64,000 nucleotides of DNA, taken from Nocardioides sp. YIM 152315. GTDB lineage: Bacteria > Actinomycetota > Actinomycetes > Propionibacteriales > Nocardioidaceae. The DNA lies in the NCBI RefSeq assembly GCF_029210375.1, contig NZ_JARGER010000037.1, forward strand, positions 1 through 64,000, in the 5' to 3' direction. The translations under genes and the position numbers were made by a program. Positions 18,550 through 26,517 of the stretch are shown here, piece after piece (within the stretch, counting starts at the first letter, position 1; every line of letters starts with the position of its first letter). Under the pieces are notes generated by a model, which was given only the letters and a program-made list of their open reading frames with translations, did no database searches and was not told where the DNA came from.

Positions 18550-19056
18550 ATGCCGATGCCCGGGCTGCGCCGGATGGACCACGTCGGGTTCACCGTGCCC
18601 GACCTCGACCAGGCGCACCGGTTCCTGGTCGACGTGCTCGGCTGCGAGTACCTCTACTCGCTCGGGCCCTTCCGCTTCGAGGACGGCGACGACTGGATGC
18701 TGACCCACCTCAACGTCCACCCGCGCGCCGAGATGGTCGAGAACCGGTGGTTCCGCTGCGGCGACCAGACGATGCTCGAGGTCTTCCACTACAGCTCGCC
18801 CGACCAGCGCGACGCGATCCCGCGCAACAGCGACGTCGGCGGCCACCACGTCGCGCTGTACGTCGACGACCTCGACGCCGCGATCGCGCACCTGGAGGTC
18901 AGCGGCGTGCGCGTGCTCGCCGGCCCGACCGCCAGCAAGGGGCCGGCCGAGGGCAACCGCTGGATCTACTTCCTCAGCCCGTGGGGCATGCAGTTCGAGC
19001 TCGTCTCGTACCCGGGCGGCAAGAGGTGGGACCACGAGAATGCGGCCCATGACTGA
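18550..19056 (+). CDS. VOC-family (glyoxalase/dioxygenase-like) protein
   Basis: This is a cytosolic metalloprotein-like fold of 168 residues with two beta-alpha-beta-beta-beta modules. Likely metal ligands are His in RMDHVGFTVPDLD, His in GGHHVALYVDDLD and Glu in QFELVSYPGG. AAAGGGA lies 6 bases before ATG 18550. It is the first gene of an operon that continues with the GntR regulator and the molybdenum hydroxylase. The single-chain, short form fits lyases, isomerases or epimerases as well as small dioxygenases, so the reaction cannot be assigned. Confidence 0.85.
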   Translation: MPMPGLRRMDHVGFTVPDLDQAHRFLVDVLGCEYLYSLGPFRFEDGDDWMLTHLNVHPRAEMVENRWFRCGDQTMLEVFHYSSPDQRDAIPRNSDVGGHHVALYVDDLDAAIAHLEVSGVRVLAGPTASKGPAEGNRWIYFLSPWGMQFELVSYPGGKRWDHENAAHD

Positions 19057-19690
19057 CGTGAGCAGCAGCCGCGTGGCGGCGTACCTCCGTGAGGCGATCC
19101 TCAGCGGCGACCTCCTGCCGGGCGACCGCATCCGGCAGGAGGAGATCGCCGCACGCCTGGGGGCGAGCCGACTTCCCGTGCGCGAGGCGCTCCGGATGCT
19201 CGAGGCCGAGGGCCTCACCGAGCACGAGCCCCACAAGGGCGCCCGGGTGCCCCGGCTGACCCAGCACGAGGTCGACGTCATCTACCGGATGCGCGAGCGC
19301 CTGGAGCCGCTCGCGCTGGTCGAGAGCCTGCCGCGCCTCGACTCCGCCGACCACGAGCGGCTCGAGGAGGTGCAGCGCCGGATCGAGGAGAACGACGACC
19401 TCGAGAAGTTCCTCGACCTCGACCGCGAGTTCCACATGCTCACCTACAGCGGCTGCACCATCGAGCCGCTGAACCAGAACGTCACCCGGCTCTGGAACGT
19501 CACCCAGCACTACCGCCGTTCCTACGTCGCGCTCGGCGGCCGCAGCCGGATGTGGATCGTGAATGCCGAGCACCGGCTGATCCTCGACGCCGCCGTACGC
19601 CGTGACGCCTCCGACGCCGAGCGCTACCTCGAGGGTCACATCCGGCGTACCCGCAACGAGCTCGCCCACCACCCGGAGGTCTTCGACTAG
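19049..19690 (+). CDS. GntR-family regulator, FadR/FCD subfamily
   Basis: This is a DNA-binding repressor or activator of 213 residues. The winged helix covers about 1-70 with the GntR signature LLPGDRIRQEEIAARLGASR and VREALRMLEAEGL. An all-helical FCD effector domain follows, with likely metal or acid ligands in REFHMLTYS and the C-terminal His residues. ATG 19049 overlaps the VOC stop; ATG 19040 is also in frame. The likely targets are the two GGATCC-centred palindromes upstream of this operon, which would make it autoregulated and also control E1/E2. The effector is probably a pathway acid. Confidence 0.9.
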   Translation: MTDVSSSRVAAYLREAILSGDLLPGDRIRQEEIAARLGASRLPVREALRMLEAEGLTEHEPHKGARVPRLTQHEVDVIYRMRERLEPLALVESLPRLDSADHERLEEVQRRIEENDDLEKFLDLDREFHMLTYSGCTIEPLNQNVTRLWNVTQHYRRSYVALGGRSRMWIVNAEHRLILDAAVRRDASDAERYLEGHIRRTRNELAHHPEVFD

Positions 19691-20142
19691 TGGTCATCAC
19701 GGTCAACGGAGCGGACGTGAGCCTCGTCAGCGACGGCGAGACGACGCTGCTCACCGCACTGCGCGACGAGCTCGGGCTGGTCGGCACGCGGTTCGGCTGC
19801 GGACAGGGGCTGTGCGGGGCCTGCTTCGTGGACGTCGAGGGGACGGTGATGCCGTCGTGTCAGACGCCGCTCTGGCAGGTGGAGGGCCGGGCGGTGACGA
19901 CGGTCGAGGGGCTGTCGCGCGACGGCGAGGCGCACCCGGTGCAGCAGGCGATCCTGGACCGGCAGGCGGCGCAGTGCGGCTTCTGCATCTCGGGCATCGT
20001 GGTGCGCGCGGCGGCGCTGCTCCGGGACGAGCCGGACGCCGACGCGGACCGGGTCGCCGAGGCGCTCGACCGCAACCTGTGCCGGTGCGGGTCGCAGCGC
20101 CGGATCGTCGAGGCCGTCCTCGCCGCCCGGGAGTCGGTGTGA
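19690..20142 (+). CDS. (2Fe-2S) subunit of a molybdenum hydroxylase
   Basis: This is the small iron-sulfur subunit of a xanthine dehydrogenase-family hydroxylase, 150 residues. The plant-type cluster motif is FGCGQGLCGACF with a further Cys at PSCQTP. The second cluster has QCGFCISG and NLCRCGSQ. GTG 19690 overlaps the stop of the regulator gene. It passes electrons from the Mo subunit encoded next. No FAD subunit (CoxM type) is present, which resembles isoquinoline 1-oxidoreductase-type enzymes that use an external acceptor. Confidence 0.93.
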   Translation: MVITVNGADVSLVSDGETTLLTALRDELGLVGTRFGCGQGLCGACFVDVEGTVMPSCQTPLWQVEGRAVTTVEGLSRDGEAHPVQQAILDRQAAQCGFCISGIVVRAAALLRDEPDADADRVAEALDRNLCRCGSQRRIVEAVLAARESV

Positions 20143-22154
20143 CCCAACTTCCGGCCCACGTCCCTCCGCACATCGAGGGCAACCCGCGACTCGGCACCTG
20201 GGTGACCGTGGCCGACGGACTCGTCCACGTCCACGTCGGGAAGGTGGAGCTCGGGCAGGGCATCGTCACGGCGCTCGCGCAGATCGCGGCGGATGCGATC
20301 GCCCTTCCGTTGAGCGGGATCCGCATGGTCCCGGCCCACACGACCCACGGCCCCGACGAGGGCCTCACCGCCGGCAGCCTCTCCGTCCTCCAGGCCGGCC
20401 CGGCACTGCGTCACGTCGGCGCGGTCGTGCGTGCCCTGGCCGACCCCGGCCGACAGGGGTACGTCGAGCGCATCGCCGCCCTCGACCCCGAGACGGACCT
20501 CCGCGCGGCCCCGGTCGCGGAGCCTGTCGCCACCGTCGCGGTCGGGAGCAGCGCCCCTCGTCTGGACCTGCCGGGCAAGGTGCTGGGCCGAGCGAGCTAC
20601 CTGACCGACCGGCGACCGAAGGGCCTGCTCCACGGACGAGTGCTGCGACCGCCGTCGCCGGGCACCCGGCTGGTCTCCCTGGATCCGCAGTGGAAGGCCG
20701 CCGGTGTCACGCTGATTCGCGACGGCTCCTTCGTCGGCGTGGTCGGAGAGCACGAGGTCGACGTCGACCGCGCCCTCCCGCGACTCGCCGACGGCTGCAC
20801 GTGGGTGGAGTCGGACACGCTTCCCGACGAGCGAGGCCTGCCCGAGTGGCTGCGCGCCGGCCCGCACGAGGACATCGAGGTGCTGGACGAGGGCCCGGTC
20901 GGGGCGACGCTGTCGGCGTCGTACTCCAAGCCGCTCCTGGCGCACGGCTCTATCGCCCCGAGCGTCGGCATGGCCCGGTGGGACCGGGCCGGGTTGCACG
21001 TGTGGAGCCACAGCCAGGGCATCCACCCGCTCCGGCTGGCGATCGCGGCCGCGCTGTCGCTCGACCCGGCGGCCGTCGAGGTGGAGCACGTCGAGAACGC
21101 CGGCTGCTACGGCCACAACGCCGCCGACGACGCGGCCTTCGACGCGGTGCTGCTGGCCCGCGCCGTGCCCGGCCGGCCGGTGCTGGCCCGGTGGTCCCGG
21201 CCCGACGAGCTGACCTGGGCGCCGCTGTCCCCCGCGATGACGGCGACGGTGTCGGCGGCGCTCGTCGACGGACGCATCACCGCCTGGTCGTACGACGTCT
21301 ACGGTCTCGGCCACTCGTCGCGACCCGGCTACCGCGGCGCGCCCGGCCTGCTCGGGGCTGCGTACCTCGAGACGCCCGTGCCGCTGCCCCAGCCCACCGA
21401 CCCGCCGCTGGCCGCCGGCGGCGGCACCACCCGCAACGCCGTGCCGATCTACGACGTCGGTCCCCGGCGGGTGACCGGGCACCGCCGCGTGGACGGCCCG
21501 TTCCGCACCTCGGCGATGCGGGCGCTCGGTGCCTACCTGAACGTCTTCGCGATCGAGAGCTTCATCGACGAGCTGGCGGACGAGGCCGGTGCCGACCCGG
21601 TGGACTTCCGGCTCGCGCACCTCTCCGACCCGCGCGCCGCTCGCGTGGTCGCCGAGGCCGCTCGCCTCGCCGGCTGGTCCGACCCGCTGCCCGACGACGT
21701 CGGCCGGGGGCTCGGCTTCGCGCGCTACAAGGACGAGGGCGCCTACTGCGCTGTGGTCGCCGAGGTCGGGGTCACGTCGTCGGTGGCGGTGCGCCGGCTG
21801 ACGCTCGTCGCCGACCTCGGCCTGGTCGTGAACCCCGACGGCGCGCGCAACCAGCTCGAGGGCGGGGCGACCCAGTCGGTCAGCTGGACGACCAGGGAGC
21901 GGGTCCGCTTCGACCGCCGGCGGATCACGACGACCGACTGGGAGCTCTACCCGATCCTCACCTTCGGCGAGGCCCCGCCTGTCGACGTCCACCTCGTCAC
22001 GTCCGACGCTCCCTCGGTCGGCGCGGGCGAGGCCGCCCAGGGGCCGACCGCGGCGGCCATCGCCAACGCGGTGCACCGCGCCCTCGGCGTCCGGGTGCGC
22101 GACCTGCCGCTCGACGCCGACGCGATCGTCCGAGCCATCGAGCAGTCCGAGTGA
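20139..22154 (+). CDS. Molybdopterin-binding subunit of a xanthine dehydrogenase-family hydroxylase
   Basis: This is the catalytic Mo-pterin subunit, 671 residues, shorter than the usual 730-800. It starts directly with GTWVTVADGLVHVHVGKVEL and GQGIVTALAQIAADA, which in IorB-like enzymes precedes the first Mo-binding repeat. The probable catalytic base is the Glu in GAGEAAQGPTAAAIANAV. GTG 20139 overlaps the small-subunit stop. With the two-cluster partner it should hydroxylate a ring carbon or aldehyde using water. The substrate pocket cannot be read. Ring N-heterocycles and aldehydes are the main options. Confidence 0.9.
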   Translation: MTQLPAHVPPHIEGNPRLGTWVTVADGLVHVHVGKVELGQGIVTALAQIAADAIALPLSGIRMVPAHTTHGPDEGLTAGSLSVLQAGPALRHVGAVVRALADPGRQGYVERIAALDPETDLRAAPVAEPVATVAVGSSAPRLDLPGKVLGRASYLTDRRPKGLLHGRVLRPPSPGTRLVSLDPQWKAAGVTLIRDGSFVGVVGEHEVDVDRALPRLADGCTWVESDTLPDERGLPEWLRAGPHEDIEVLDEGPVGATLSASYSKPLLAHGSIAPSVGMARWDRAGLHVWSHSQGIHPLRLAIAAALSLDPAAVEVEHVENAGCYGHNAADDAAFDAVLLARAVPGRPVLARWSRPDELTWAPLSPAMTATVSAALVDGRITAWSYDVYGLGHSSRPGYRGAPGLLGAAYLETPVPLPQPTDPPLAAGGGTTRNAVPIYDVGPRRVTGHRRVDGPFRTSAMRALGAYLNVFAIESFIDELADEAGADPVDFRLAHLSDPRAARVVAEAARLAGWSDPLPDDVGRGLGFARYKDEGAYCAVVAEVGVTSSVAVRRLTLVADLGLVVNPDGARNQLEGGATQSVSWTTRERVRFDRRRITTTDWELYPILTFGEAPPVDVHLVTSDAPSVGAGEAAQGPTAAAIANAVHRALGVRVRDLPLDADAIVRAIEQSE

Positions 22155-22173
22155 GTCCAACAGAGGAGTGATC

Positions 22174-22800
22174 ATGAGCAAGCCCCGTATCTCCTACGTC
22201 CCGTTCGAGGACATGGATGAGCAGATGCAGGCCGAGATGCAGCGCGCCGCCCGAGAGGGCACCCCGCGCCCGGAGAGCAACGCGGTGCGCGCCCACGTGC
22301 CCGCGGCGTTCTGGGCGTTCGCCAAGCCGTGGGAGGAGATGTTCCGCAACGGCGTCTGCGACCACTCGATCAAGGAGCTGTGCCGGGTCTACATCTCGCG
22401 CACCGTGAAGTGCGAGTTCTGCGGCAACCAGCGCTCGGTCAAGGGCAGCAGCGAGGGGCTCGAGGAGGGCCAGTACGACGAGCTGCTGAACTTCGAGGCG
22501 TCGGCGCAGTTCGACGACCGGCAGAAGGCCGCGCTCGCCTACGCCCAAGCCATCGCCTGGAACGAGTCCGACCGCGACGGCCTCTGGGACCGACTGCATG
22601 CGCACTTCAGCGAGGACGAGCTGGTCGAGCTCGGCTGCGTCATCGCCCTGACCTTCGGGCAGCAGAGCTGGATCCGGCTGCTCGACATCGACCACCACCA
22701 GTACATGGCGGGGACGTCGGCGTCGATGGCGCCAGGCTTCGAGACCGCCGAGGCGCTCGCCACGTCGAAGGCCCGGTCGGACTACTGGGCGGCGAAGTGA
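22174..22800 (+). CDS. Carboxymuconolactone decarboxylase / AhpD-like protein
   Basis: This is a cytosolic all-helical CMD-family protein of 208 residues. The AhpD-type redox motif is CEFC (Cys80, Cys83), followed by a helix with GQQSWIRLLDIDHHQY. GAGGAG at 22163-22168 fixes ATG 22174 over GTG 22168. It follows the hydroxylase by 20 bases and its stop overlaps the next start. CMD proteins in such clusters may be peroxidase-like or true decarboxylases. The CxxC points to the redox type. Confidence 0.85.
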   Translation: MSKPRISYVPFEDMDEQMQAEMQRAAREGTPRPESNAVRAHVPAAFWAFAKPWEEMFRNGVCDHSIKELCRVYISRTVKCEFCGNQRSVKGSSEGLEEGQYDELLNFEASAQFDDRQKAALAYAQAIAWNESDRDGLWDRLHAHFSEDELVELGCVIALTFGQQSWIRLLDIDHHQYMAGTSASMAPGFETAEALATSKARSDYWAAK

Positions 22801-23696
22801 CCGAGCTCCGCGCGATCGAGCGCGTCGGGTTCGTCGGTCTCGGCGCGATGGGCGGCGGGATCGCGCGGCGCATCATCGACGCCGGCCACACCGTGGTCGG
22901 ATGGAACCGCACGAAGGGCAAGGCCGACGACCTGCTCGCCGCCGGCATGGGCTGGGCGGACACCCCGCGCGAGGTCGCCGCGCAGTGCGACGTCGTCCTC
23001 ACGATGCTGACCAACACGGCGGCGATCGAGGGCAGCGCCCACGGCGACGACGGCCTGCTGGCCGGGCTGCGTCCGGGCACGGTGTGGGCCGACCTGAGCA
23101 CGATCGCCCCGGACGCCAGCGTCGCGCTCTCCGAGGAGGTCGCGGCGACCGGCGCTCTCTATCTCGACACCCCGGTGTCCGGGAGTCCCGCGACACTCGC
23201 CGCCGGCCAGATGTCGGTGATGGTCGGCGGCGACCGCGCGGCGTACGACCACGTCGAGAAGCTGCTCCAGGCGATCGGTCCGAAGGTGACCTACATCGGC
23301 CCCAACGGCCACGCCATCCTCACCAAGGTGGCGATCAACCTGTCGCTGGTCGTCTCGGTGACCGCGTTCGCCGAGGCCGTGACGCTCGTGGAGAAGGCCG
23401 GCGTCGACCGGGCCGCCGTGGTCGACGCCGCGCTGAAGAGCGTGATCGCCTCGCCCGTGATCGGCTACCGCGCGCCGCTGCTCGTCGACGACGACACGGT
23501 CTACGCCGACGTCGAGCTCCAGCAGAAGGACCTCGTGCTCGCCCAGGAGCTCGGCCGCAGGCTCGGCGCGATGGTGCCGACCTGCTCGGCCGCCAGCGAG
23601 ATGCTGAGCGCGGCCCGCAGCAGCGACCTGGCCGACCGGGACTTCCTCGTGAGCGTCGCCGACGTCTACCGCCGAGCAGCAGGAGTGACACCGTGA
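22797..23696 (+). CDS. NAD(P)-dependent beta-hydroxyacid dehydrogenase (HIBADH family)
   Basis: This is a soluble dehydrogenase or imine reductase-like protein of 299 residues. It has the Rossmann motif GFVGLGAMGGGIARRI, the family signature LDTPVSGSPATLAAGQMSVM and the conserved catalytic Lys region (NGHAILTKVAINLSL). GTG 22797 overlaps the CMD stop. A second member is encoded at 29226-30176, so the island has two non-identical copies. Substrates in this family include 3-hydroxyisobutyrate, tartronate semialdehyde and 4-hydroxybutyrate. None can be chosen here. Confidence 0.9.
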   Translation: MTELRAIERVGFVGLGAMGGGIARRIIDAGHTVVGWNRTKGKADDLLAAGMGWADTPREVAAQCDVVLTMLTNTAAIEGSAHGDDGLLAGLRPGTVWADLSTIAPDASVALSEEVAATGALYLDTPVSGSPATLAAGQMSVMVGGDRAAYDHVEKLLQAIGPKVTYIGPNGHAILTKVAINLSLVVSVTAFAEAVTLVEKAGVDRAAVVDAALKSVIASPVIGYRAPLLVDDDTVYADVELQQKDLVLAQELGRRLGAMVPTCSAASEMLSAARSSDLADRDFLVSVADVYRRAAGVTP

Positions 23697-24124
23697 GCGA
23701 CGCGAGACCGCCCTTCCGCACGACCGTCGACGACGTCCCGCTCGAGGAGAACCTGCGCGAGGACGAGGGCTGGGTCGACATGCGCGTGCAGTACCTCGTC
23801 AACTCCGAGCGCGGCGGTTCGGACGGCCTGACCGTCGGTCGCACCGTGCTGCCGCCGGGCGCTCGCCACGACCGGCACCTGCACACGGACGCCGACGAGT
23901 TCCTCGTCGTCATGTCGGGGCACGGCGAGATCCACACCAACAGCGGCCGGGAGCCGTCTCGGGCCGGCGACGTCATCTTCACCCCCCGCGGCAACTACCA
24001 CGGCTTCGTCAACACCGGCGACGAGGACGTGCTGCTGATCTGGGGCTGGAGCGGCGCCGGCTCGCTGGCCGCGGCCGGCTACGGCCTGCCCGGCCCGGAC
24101 GAGACGTTCGACGACCCGGCATGA
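23693..24124 (+). CDS. Cupin-domain protein
   Basis: This is a single-cupin protein of 143 residues. Motif 1 reads HDRHLHTDADEFLVVMSGHGEI with two His and a Glu that can bind a metal. Motif 2 is GDVIFTPRGNYHGFVN with the third His. AGGAG at 23681 precedes the GTG start, which overlaps the dehydrogenase stop. Position suggests a small dioxygenase, isomerase or a ligand-binding accessory protein in the same pathway. Confidence 0.85.
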   Translation: MSDARPPFRTTVDDVPLEENLREDEGWVDMRVQYLVNSERGGSDGLTVGRTVLPPGARHDRHLHTDADEFLVVMSGHGEIHTNSGREPSRAGDVIFTPRGNYHGFVNTGDEDVLLIWGWSGAGSLAAAGYGLPGPDETFDDPA

Positions 24125-24131
24125 TCGCGGC

Positions 24132-24815
24132 ATGACCGGCCTCGATCCCCGCATCGCCCGCGGTACGTCGCGGATGCTCGCCTTCCGGGACGAGGCGATC
24201 GCCGTCGGCGCCGAGCCGCTCGGCTGGAAGGCGGGCTTCGGAGCGCAGGCGTCGCTCGCCTCGCTGGCGATCGATCGACCACTCGTGGGATTCCTGACCC
24301 GCGACCGCCTGCTGTCCTCCGGCGCCACCGTCTCGGTCGCCGCCTGGACGAGGCCGGTGCTCGAGGCCGAGGTCGCCGCCCACCTCGCCTCCGACATCGG
24401 GGCAGGAGCAACGCCGGTCGAGGCCCTGGCCGCCGTCGGCGGCTGGTCGGTGGCGATCGAGCTGGCGGACGTCGGGTACCCACCCGAGGACGTCGAGCTG
24501 ATCCTGGCCGGCAACATCTTCCACCGGCTCGTGCTGCTCGGCCCGGTCGTGCCGGCTCGGCCGTCGTCGCTCTCCGTCTCCGTCCTGCGGGACGGCGAGC
24601 GGGTCGCAGAGACGTCCGACCCCGAGACCCTCACCGGCGGGCTGGGCCACGTGCTCTCGTCGATGGCCGACACCCTGGCGGCGTGCGGCGCCGCCCTGCG
24701 GGCAGGTGACGTGGTGATCACGGGATCGGTGATCCCGCCCGTCCCGCTGGAGGACGGTGCCACCTGGATCGCCGACGCCCCGGGGCTCGGCCAGGTCGAC
24801 GTCCGGCTCGGCTGA
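24132..24815 (+). CDS. 2-keto-4-pentenoate hydratase-like protein (FAH superfamily)
   Basis: This is a cytosolic hydratase/decarboxylase-like protein of 227 residues. PLGWKAGFGAQASL near residue 33, PVLEAEVAAHLASDI near 75 with the acidic metal ligands, and ADVGYPPEDVELILAGNIFH match the MhpD type. It would hydrate a 2-oxo-4-enoate product of ring cleavage. It is the last gene of the GntR operon, and a perfect hairpin terminator follows. Together with the VOC and cupin proteins it hints at ring cleavage, although no complete extradiol dioxygenase is obvious here. Confidence 0.83.
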   Translation: MTGLDPRIARGTSRMLAFRDEAIAVGAEPLGWKAGFGAQASLASLAIDRPLVGFLTRDRLLSSGATVSVAAWTRPVLEAEVAAHLASDIGAGATPVEALAAVGGWSVAIELADVGYPPEDVELILAGNIFHRLVLLGPVVPARPSSLSVSVLRDGERVAETSDPETLTGGLGHVLSSMADTLAACGAALRAGDVVITGSVIPPVPLEDGATWIADAPGLGQVDVRLG

Positions 24816-24849
24816 CGCCACCTGACGTCGCGGCGCCCCGGGAGCAGCA

Positions 24850-24874
24850 ACGGAAGGGCGCCCCGCCCTTCCGT
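24850..24874 (+). terminator. Hairpin terminator after the hydratase gene
   Basis: ACGGAAGGGC and GCCCTTCCGT form a perfect 10-bp stem with a 5-base loop, 34 bases after the hydratase stop. There is no long U-run, as is usual in actinobacteria. Confidence 0.65.
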
Positions 24875-24880
24875 CTTCAA

Positions 24881-24888
24881 CGTATACG
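24881..24888. promoter_or_regulatory. Possible operator CGTATACG before the monooxygenase
   Basis: CGTATACG is an 8-bp perfect palindrome in the 104-bp promoter region of the monooxygenase. GTATAC-centred sites are common for FCD-type GntR proteins, but a site this short could be chance. Confidence 0.25.
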
Positions 24889-24978
24889 GCAGGTGCGGGC
24901 TTGCCGCAAGACCCCCGACCTCCTGCACAATCGGGCGCTCGAAGTCAGATCCGGACGAGAACGCGGGGGACGCAACAG

Positions 24979-26517
24979 GTGACGGACGTGGATGCGGTCG
25001 TGGTCGGCGCCGGGCCGACCGGTCTCATGCTGGCCGGTGAGCTCGGCCGGGCCGGCCTGCGAACGCTGGTGCTGGAACGGCGGCCGAGCCCGTCGCAGGC
25101 GGCCAAGGCCGGTGGTCTCGCGGGGCAGATCCTGCAGCTGCTGCACTACCGGGGCGAGCTGGACCGGTTCCGCGAGGCGAGCACGAGCGCCTCCCAGCCG
25201 GCGGCGCGGTTCCCGTTCGGCGGGCTGCACCTGGACTTCACCCGGTTCGCGGACCCGCCCATGCACGTGATGCTGCTGCCGCAGCCGCGGCTCGAGGCAC
25301 TCCTCGCCGAGCGCGCGGCCGAGTGCGGGGTCGACGTACGCCGTGGGCACGACGTGGTCGGCCTGGCGCAGCACGACGGATCGGTGACCGTCGAGGTGCG
25401 CGGGCGGGAGGGGTCGTACGAGGTGGCCGCACGCTTCCTGGTCGGCTGCGACGGCGGTCGCAGCCGGGTGCGCGAGCTGTCCGGGATCCCCTTCCCCGGC
25501 ACGGCCTTCCCGGAGATCGAGCGGCTGGCCTCGGTCACCGTGCCCGACTCGGTGACCGTGCTCGACGACGGGAGCCTCGACGTCCGCGACGTCGGCGTTA
25601 TCCCGTTCGGCTACACCGCGACCGAGCGCGGCGTCTTCGCGTGCTCGGGGTCGGGCGACACGATGGGCGTCTACACCGCCGAGGTGGAGGTGACCGAGTA
25701 CGACGACGACGTGCCCATGACCGTCGCGGAGCTGAGCGCGAGCGTGAGCCGCGTGCTCGGCCTCGACCTGCCGTTGGGCGAGCCACGCCGGATGACGCGC
25801 TTCGGCTACTCGGCGAAGCAGGCCGACGCCTACCGGGACAGGCGGGTCTTCCTGGCCGGCGATGCCGCGCACCTCTTCCCGTCGGGTGGCGTCGCGATCA
25901 ACGCCGGCATGCTCGATGCGGCCAACCTCGGGTGGAAGCTCGCCGGCAGCGTCCAGGGATGGGCACCGCCCGGCTTGCTCGACACCTACTCCGACGAACG
26001 CCGCGCGGCCGCCGAGCGCACCCTGCTCCACACGCGTGCCCAGGTCGCGCTGCGCCGCGGGCACGGGCCGGCCGGCGACGCCCTCCGGACCCTCTTCGCC
26101 GAGCTGACCACGGACGAGCAGCCGCTGCTCCGTCTCGGCGCGCTCATGGCCGGCACCGACACGGGGGCTCCGAGGTCGGCTGGGCACCCGCTCGTCGGCG
26201 CCTTCGCGACAGACCGAGCCCTGCACGTCGACCACGAGGACCCCAGGCTCGCCGGGCTCCTGCACCAGGCCCGGCCCGTGCTCCTCGACCTCGCCGACCG
26301 CGCGGACCTGCGGGACCTCGCCGGCGAGTGGGGCGGCCGCGTGGGCGTCGTCAGCGCCGCGATCGACGACCCACCCGCCGACGCACTCCTGATCCTGCCG
26401 GACGCTCGCATCGCCTGGGCTGCCGCGATCGACGAGCCCGGAGCGACCGCGGCGTCCGCACTGCGCGAAGCACTGACCACCTGGTGCGGCGCCCCCACCG
26501 TGGGCGTCACCAGCTGA
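24979..26517 (+). CDS. FAD-dependent aromatic monooxygenase
   Basis: This is a class A flavoprotein hydroxylase of 512 residues, PheA/rifampicin monooxygenase-like. FAD motif GAGPTGLMLAGELGRAG starts at residue 10, the DG-type motif is GCDGGRSRVRELSGI and the GD motif is FLAGDAAHLFPSGGVAINAG. The C-terminal 120 residues form a thioredoxin-like domain as in rifampicin and phenol hydroxylases. GTG 24979 follows GGGGGACGCAACAG. It should hydroxylate a phenol or hydroxypyridine using NAD(P)H and O2. It has its own promoter after a terminator. An antibiotic-modifying role is the main alternative. Confidence 0.88.
   Translation: MTDVDAVVVGAGPTGLMLAGELGRAGLRTLVLERRPSPSQAAKAGGLAGQILQLLHYRGELDRFREASTSASQPAARFPFGGLHLDFTRFADPPMHVMLLPQPRLEALLAERAAECGVDVRRGHDVVGLAQHDGSVTVEVRGREGSYEVAARFLVGCDGGRSRVRELSGIPFPGTAFPEIERLASVTVPDSVTVLDDGSLDVRDVGVIPFGYTATERGVFACSGSGDTMGVYTAEVEVTEYDDDVPMTVAELSASVSRVLGLDLPLGEPRRMTRFGYSAKQADAYRDRRVFLAGDAAHLFPSGGVAINAGMLDAANLGWKLAGSVQGWAPPGLLDTYSDERRAAAERTLLHTRAQVALRRGHGPAGDALRTLFAELTTDEQPLLRLGALMAGTDTGAPRSAGHPLVGAFATDRALHVDHEDPRLAGLLHQARPVLLDLADRADLRDLAGEWGGRVGVVSAAIDDPPADALLILPDARIAWAAAIDEPGATAASALREALTTWCGAPTVGVTS

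Noticed and set aside
15614..18703. 1029-codon open frame opposite the E1/E2 genes
   Set aside because: It is a high-GC mirror frame. It is rich in Arg/Gly/Ala/His/Val with no domain motif, and the other strand has complete conserved enzymes.
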